Below are positions 58,251-64,000 of a stretch of 64,000 nt of DNA, piece after piece (within the stretch, counting starts at the first letter, position 1; each line of letters opens with the position of its first letter). The position numbers and the translations under genes are program-made. The notes under the pieces were generated by a model. That model made no database searches and was not told where the DNA came from. It saw only the letters and a list, made by a program, of their open reading frames with translations. Source of the stretch: Warburgia ugandensis (Eukaryota > Streptophyta > Magnoliopsida > Canellales > Canellaceae); the NCBI GenBank assembly GCA_035236585.1, contig CP141132.1:41047880-41111879 (forward strand). The letters are read 5' to 3'.

Positions 58251-61150
58251 TTTGCCAATAGTAAGGCCTAAGACTCTATGCTAGAGGAGCTACTAGTCGC
58301 TACCCTTTGAGATTGTAATTGATACTAGCTCAGTGAGGGGCTTTAGCTATGGATGAACTTCTGGAAGGGTATTTAACATGGGGACTACTCTAGGTGTAAT
58401 TGATTAATTTCCCATGGGGATCGGTGCATGCTACCACGTGGCATCCATGGGAAACATATGACAACGGTAGTTAGTAGGAGGTAACTGTAGCACATGTGGT
58501 TTGACTTTTAAAATTATTCACAAGCACACAAATCAAAGTAGTACTTGTATGCTAGAGAGGTTCATCTCATGCGAAATCTCACAAAATTTTCAATTGATTG
58601 GATCTTATTTAAGTTGCTTATCTTAGCCAAAGAAAGAAGGTTTTGATGAAACTAGGAATGTAAAATATGGAATGAGAAACATGCATAAAAGTAAAAATAT
58701 GAACTAAAGGAAAATTTCTAGAAATAAATATTTTCACTAGAATTAGAAACTTTCCTAACTAACATGCATTCAATAAAAGAAACTAATGCAAAAAATAGAA
58801 TGAATGAATCTTGGAAACACTACTTAAGGAAACTTGATAAAAAAGAAACTTTCCTAAATTAACACTTTCCCAATCCTAAAACTTTCTAAAACTAAATTTA
58901 GAAACTTTCTATATATAAACTAAGATATAAATAACTACACAAGTAATGGTAAGCTATCATGAAATATGGAATCAACAAATTACTTAAAGGAGAGTCACCC
59001 AATCACCATGTGCATGACCCATGGAGTTGTGCACATGGTTCAAGAGTAAGAAGATGGCTGGAATGCATGAACTAAAACCTTACTAATGTGGGATCTAATC
59101 AAAATAGTAACTAAACTATTGAAACAACTAAATGGTTTTTGAAGGAATCAAGAAAATAAGTTGCATGGACAACTAGAAATTATGCATGAATCATGAAAGT
59201 TAAAATTCCGGAAATATGGTGCTCATGGGACTTAAATCAAACAAGGCATGGTCTGATATGGTTCATGAAATTTATGGCATGAAACATGATCATAAAATAA
59301 GAAATTTAATGAACTTCAATCATGGAAATAACCAACAGAAACTTTGTATGAATCATAAACTTTATTGGATGAAATTTGGTACATGAATTATGCACTTGTA
59401 CATAGAGAACAAAGTTGAAAATTGTGCACTATTGTAATGCCTAGAACTTGATTCAAAGAAAAGCACAAGCACACTCTGACAATATCAAACTAATCTCTAA
59501 TATCATGCATGTGAAACCCAAAATAGAAATCAAGATATTGAGAGATGAAAATGGGAAAGAAATCAACAAGAACTAGTCCTAAGTTGAAGGGAGAAACAAG
59601 GAAAAGATGAATGGGAAACAAAAAGATTCAAAGATACTATCCTATTGTCTATCACTATAAGAGGAAAGGTAACCTTAATCTTGAAGAATTAACCAAGAAA
59701 ATTAAGATTGGAAGCAAGAGTGAAAGGAAAATAAAGAGGAACTTATGAGGAGGAAACTTAAACAACAAAGAAAGCAATAAACAAGAAATGAAACTAAGGA
59801 ATTACAGCAAGGTGCCAACCTGAAATTCAAGTGCAAAAACCAAAGAAATCAAGCAAGGAAAGAAGTGGACAACAAGAAAAAGCAGCCAAGTCCAAAGCTC
59901 TAAGACTACCTCCAAGTAGATGTGCTTGATTTCAAGGAGTTAGAAGAAACCCCTCTACTTGAGTTATGCATGGAATTCATGGTGTATTTGTAGAGTTTTG
60001 TTTTCCAATTTGATAAGATCCTATCTTAGGATGTAAAAGGAGAATTAGAACTAAGACTTAGGGTAGGAAAGTTATGTGGTTGGTTGTAGATGGAAGTTTA
60101 GAAGGTTAGGTGAGGTGGGTGATTGGACTTTTTAATTATGGGAAAAGGAAAGGGGGAAGGCATGGAATTCCAGCCTAGGATGAGGTGTGGAATCCCTTTT
60201 CTTATGGTATATCACATGTTGGGATGGAAAGAAAGTGGAAAAAAGTAAGAAATATGGAGGAAAGCTGTACAAAGGTGAGGTAGTTGAGTGAGGTATGGAA
60301 TTAGCAAGTGGAGAAGGTGGACTGGATGAATTTAGGAGGAGGTGTCATCTTTCAAGGAAGGAGGCATGGAACTCCTCCCTTTCTAAATGTGTGATGTGGT
60401 GGGTAGGAACAAGAGAGAAATGAAGGGGGGAGAAGAGAGGGACAAATAAGGAAATTAGACTTGATCTCTCTCTTGATTGGTCCACTTATGCATGCACATC
60501 TTACCATGTTGATTACCACTTAAATTCCTTTCTAATTATCCCTTGAAATTCACTATTTAGAATAGAATAATTGGTTTTAAATGTCCTTCAATTGTGTGAC
60601 TCCATGTTGCATTACTCTCATGTGGCTTGGTGGCTCACGTTGACAGCTTAATGCTTGATGTTTTGACTAGCTAAGTCCTTTAGCTTCAAGACTTGAATGG
60701 TTTGACTTACTTAGGTCGAAACTTCATGCATGGCTCCAATTCTTATGCAAAGGTGGTGGAATTTCATGGCTTTTTGTACAGGCCCATTTTAGTCACCTTT
60801 GGATCTTCCAATTGCTTTCTTGCTTGCCTTAAGATGATCTTGAGTCTTGATTGAGTTTGGAATGATGAAATTTAGGTCTTTGACCCTCTTTTAATCATGA
60901 TCTTCAAATATTGTCTTACTTGAAATTGGCCATTAGATCATCTTCTCAACATTAACAAAAGATGAAAACTCCTAATTAAATCCTAGAAATTATGAAAATT
61001 CACATACTTACTCTGGATTAGCTTTTAAACATGCAAAATATCAAACTTTTGAATTATTATGTTAGAAATAAATGTGTTATGAAATTTTGAACAAACCTTA
61101 GAAATGACACTATAATTTACAATACATGAACTACTAATTGGGATGTTTTA

Positions 61151-61832
61151 AAATTGACAACTTATCATAAGAGTCTGTGAGATAATATGTTGTAATGCAT
61201 GTTGATCATGCCAGGTCACTCTTGAGCGTCGACAGTCCAAGAGAGTTGGACAGTCTAGGAGCACTAGATAGTGTGGAATGTCTCTAGTGGTAGGATAGCA
61301 GTTTCTAGCATTCCTGTGAGAAGACTACAATTGCCACTACACATGTCATGTGTGGGTTTTCTCTTTGATTTGACATGCATCTTTGAAAATAATTGCATTT
61401 TCCTTAATAAAGGAGGGGACCTAGTTCATTGCATTAGATAGTTTTACCAATTATTGATATATGCATAAATGATATATTTGAACATTTTGCAATGAAAAGC
61501 ATGGGCATAATATTAGTATGTTATATTGCACAAATGCATCCATGTAATCATGCACTATTCTTAAAATCGTACGATGAATGCAGCTCATTTGGATGATCCT
61601 TGATAAACTCATGTGAGCGTAGTTCCTATTTATATTTATGTTCTTAGATAATGATTTTTACCGATTGATTTCGATATATATATATATATTGATTTTTCTT
61701 GATTGATGGGTTCTCCAAGGTTTGGTATATGAATGTATTGGATTAATCGACTATTGATAGTGGTTTTGCATGATCATGTACTCAATCATATATGAATTTG
61801 AAATGTAGTATGTTCATGAACAAAAGTTGGTG
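61151..61832. other. Unassigned stretch left of repeat R copy 2
   Basis: No gene seen. GAGAGTTGGACAGTCTAGGAG-like words near 61240 form a short G-rich island. Confidence 0.35.
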
Positions 61833-62445
61833 AGATGAATACATGTGTACATGAATAATGAATGATTGTAATGTAATACATGTTAAGACTGAACAGGTCT
61901 TTTGTATGACTAAATGTTTGTGGCGGTATAGGATTTCTTGGATATATATAATAGGAATAACATTTTTATACTTTCACAAACTAAAATGCATAGGAATTGT
62001 CAACTGATTTGCTTTGGATATGTAAATTAATTTTATATAAGGTATGATTTGAGAAGTTATGATTTTTACTTTAACATGTGCTTTAAGACATCATGATTTG
62101 GTTGAGATATGCATAACTACCAAAATACATTGATTAAATAAATCCTAAACTACATACCGAAATAAAGACCTTTCACCTACACAAGTTCAAGCATGCTGAG
62201 ACACTGTAATTGTTTATAATGTCTCAGATATAAAGAATTAGAATGGAAGGATTAAACATGCCCAGCTGAGCACGTGAAAGTCACATGGGGTTGTAATTAT
62301 AGAAGATTGAGCCATTCAATATCTAAAGGGTGAGACTTACATCTTGAGATTGGATTTATGATTTATTAGAGAATGTGTATGTATATTTACTTTGATGTAG
62401 TGGACTCATTTTTATTTAGTGGAGTTGTGTTGTGATGTGGTTGTG
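61833..62445 (+). repeat. Repeat R, copy 2, uninterrupted
   Basis: It matches 29922-30023 joined to 33233-33770, without the LTR C insertion, so it shows the pre-insertion state. No coding content. It may be a noncoding part of a gypsy element. Confidence 0.65.
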
Positions 62446-62781
62446 TCTGAAATTTATGAATGCATGAAAAGAATATTTTTTTAAAGATTTAGATTCACCT
62501 ATTATTTTACATGCTTTTGCTTATAAGTTAATAGAGCTTCCATCTTACAAATTTAACATATCAAATATGCATCTTTTAACTTTTTTTTCACAAAATGAGA
62601 AACTTAGAAGACTAACATTTACATCAGAATTTTTTTGCACTCCAAAATTACAAGTTTATCCTAAAATTATTGAAAAACACTAATGTTTTTACATGGAATG
62701 TCTAGCTTGACAACCCATTCTTTATGCCTACTATTTTATGTTGAAAAGTGACATATTAGACTGGTAGCCGGTGGTACTCAC

Positions 62782-62910
62782 AGTCACCCCATGTGGGTTT
62801 CACTGGCTGGCCACCAACATCTCCCCTTCCCATGTTTTGCCTATCACTAGCACTGCCAAGTTGTTGGGCAGCCTGTGTGCTGGAACCCCCACCATCTCCC
62901 ATCACTGTAC
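62782..62910 (-). other. Candidate orphan exon, 129 bp
   Basis: On the minus strand a TTCTCCCTTACCCACAG acceptor-like stretch precedes an open stretch of 42 codons rich in Gly, Ser and Gln (GDGGGSSTQAAQQLGSAS, later QPVKPTWGD). It is followed at once by GTGAGT, a good donor. If read through, the frame stops at 62756. Composition (GC-rich in AT-rich DNA) also stands out. No family is recognised, and it could be a transposon exon or host exon debris. Confidence 0.25.
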
Positions 62911-62935
62911 CTGTGGGTAAGGGAGAAGATGAGTG

Positions 62936-63262
62936 GAATTCATGAGTTCCATGAAATTCCAGTCCTTAGAACTATATGTGCAAAGTTGAATTTGTGAGTT
63001 CCTTGGAATTCCAATACTTAGAATTGTATGTGTAAAGTTGCAATTGACTAGTTCCTTGGAATTCCAATCCTTAGAATTGTATGTGTAAAGTTGGAATTTG
63101 TGAGTTCCTCGAAATTCTATTTCTCAAAACTCTATGTGTAAAGTTGGAATTCGTGAGTTCCTCAAAATTCCAATCCCCAGAACTATAGGTGTAAAATATG
63201 GAATTCTCTAGTTTTACGAAATTTCAGTCTCCAAAATTGTATGGATAAGATCTAGAATTAGA
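62936..63262. repeat. 53-bp tandem repeat, about six copies
   Basis: The words GAGTTCC or CTAGTT recur near 62944, 62996, 63048, 63102, 63154 and 63208. Each unit holds GAATTCC-type and TTAGAATTGTATGTGTAAAG-type parts. Units differ by many point changes. Confidence 0.85.
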
Positions 63263-64000
63263 AGGAGAAATTGACTTGGACTCTGACCACTCTACCTGAA
63301 ATTATGTTGTATGCAGTAGCTTCATTATCAATGGTCTTGGCAATGGTTCTACACTTTGAACCTTATTATGGTCAGACACATATTAATTTACTTGGACATT
63401 GGTTCTTTGATGGATTCACTAACGGTTGTCAGCATAAAAGCCATTGGTATTGCCATAAAGCTTGCAATAGAGGGAATAAGGCAAGTTGCTTAACCTAAAA
63501 CATGTTTTGTTCTTTTTGTCGCTATAGCAGTTGTGTGCATTCTAACTCAATTGAATTATCTGAATAATATTGAAGTGCATGGTCGATCATGAAGAAGAGG
63601 GCGATTAAAGCTAGTGGAATCCGATGAATGCGTCACATGAGGTAGGTGGAAATTTAAGACAATATGTCTAAATAATAAGATGCATGCTCTAAACATCACC
63701 TTATTTCCAATTATGGATGTTATGAATCTAAAATGGTATGATTTATATTCGACATGATTTAAATTGTAATGATGAAAATAATGTTAATTAAAAGAATTGC
63801 ATGTTATAATTGATGCTTATGCCTTGTACATCATGTATGTGAATTGTGAAATTTTGTTTATGGTACATAGGTACCATGTCAGTATTGATGATGTATGAGT
63901 TTAGGATTTACATTACATCCTTGGTGGGTGATCACCTAATAAGTGAGGATGTTATTATTATTAGGAGATATTTATATATATTATGGATAGGCAAGATGCC
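63263..64000. other. AT-rich end of window, no gene seen
   Basis: One open stretch (63271-63498, 75 codons) has no known motif and no start context I can favour. Nothing else is recognised. Confidence 0.35.

Larger units (their letters stand above)
56641..61150. other. Unassigned AT-rich DNA
   Basis: No coding domain on either strand. An approximate (AT)21 run lies at 56941-56983. Two local imperfect direct duplications are present (57735-57900, 58100-58250). Composition changes to purine-rich at about 59500-60450. It may be LTR or internal noncoding DNA of a gypsy element, but I found no boundary, primer site or purine tract to prove it. Confidence 0.4.

Noticed and set aside
62936..63262. 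CRISPR-like array
   Set aside because: The units are contiguous and diverged without unique spacers, and the genome is a plant.

Overview
The window is plant nuclear DNA, almost certainly from an angiosperm with a large, repeat-rich genome. It holds no host gene I can support. What it holds is a stack of nested, mostly dead transposable elements: Athila-type Ty3/gypsy elements, a CACTA (En/Spm) DNA transposon, RTE-type LINEs, the tail of a chromovirus-like gypsy element, and five large solo LTRs. Every coding remnant carries stops or frameshifts. No bacterial, organellar, CRISPR or tRNA/rRNA feature was seen. The species cannot be named from this evidence.

Layout. 1-2251: AT-rich, no recognisable gene. 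2252-18250: a minus-strand CACTA element with a TNP2 transposase pseudogene (12.6-16.1 kb) and a second pseudogene with PTTA/En-Spm and Ulp1 (C48) protease-like exons (2.25-10.2 kb). A 5.1 kb solo LTR (A1) splits the second gene, and a 1.6 kb solo LTR (B1) lies upstream of TNP2. A 191-bp tandem array and a block of CACTA-type subterminal repeats lie between the two genes. 18.25-21.9 kb: a minus-strand Athila-like gag-pol remnant that the CACTA end interrupts in RNase H. 22.2-25.1 kb: two RTE LINE copies head to head. 25.1-29.9 kb: the 3' LTR and 3' internal region of another minus-strand Athila-like element. 29.9-33.8 kb: an unclassified repeat R, split by solo LTR C (3.2 kb). 33.8-35.2 kb: degenerate tail, polypurine tract and LTR start of a chromovirus-like element.

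35169-55071 is the best-preserved element: a plus-strand Athila-like retrotransposon with both LTRs, a tRNA-Asp-type primer site, gag, protease, RT, RNase H, integrase and polypurine tract. It sits inside the chromovirus-like LTR. It was itself hit by solo LTR A2 (4.9 kb, between RT and RNase H) and solo LTR B2 (2.75 kb, in the integrase C-terminal region, with a perfect 5-bp target duplication). 55-64 kb holds the rest of the outer LTR, microsatellites, a second copy of repeat R, a 53-bp tandem array and unassigned AT-rich DNA.

The genes here serve element mobility only (capsid, reverse transcription, integration, transposition). Three points stand out: LTR family A carries a segment colinear with the antisense of the Athila leader; the CACTA protease gene is split by an LTR between its catalytic His and Cys exons; and CACTA-type terminal sequence occurs inside the apparent CACTA unit.
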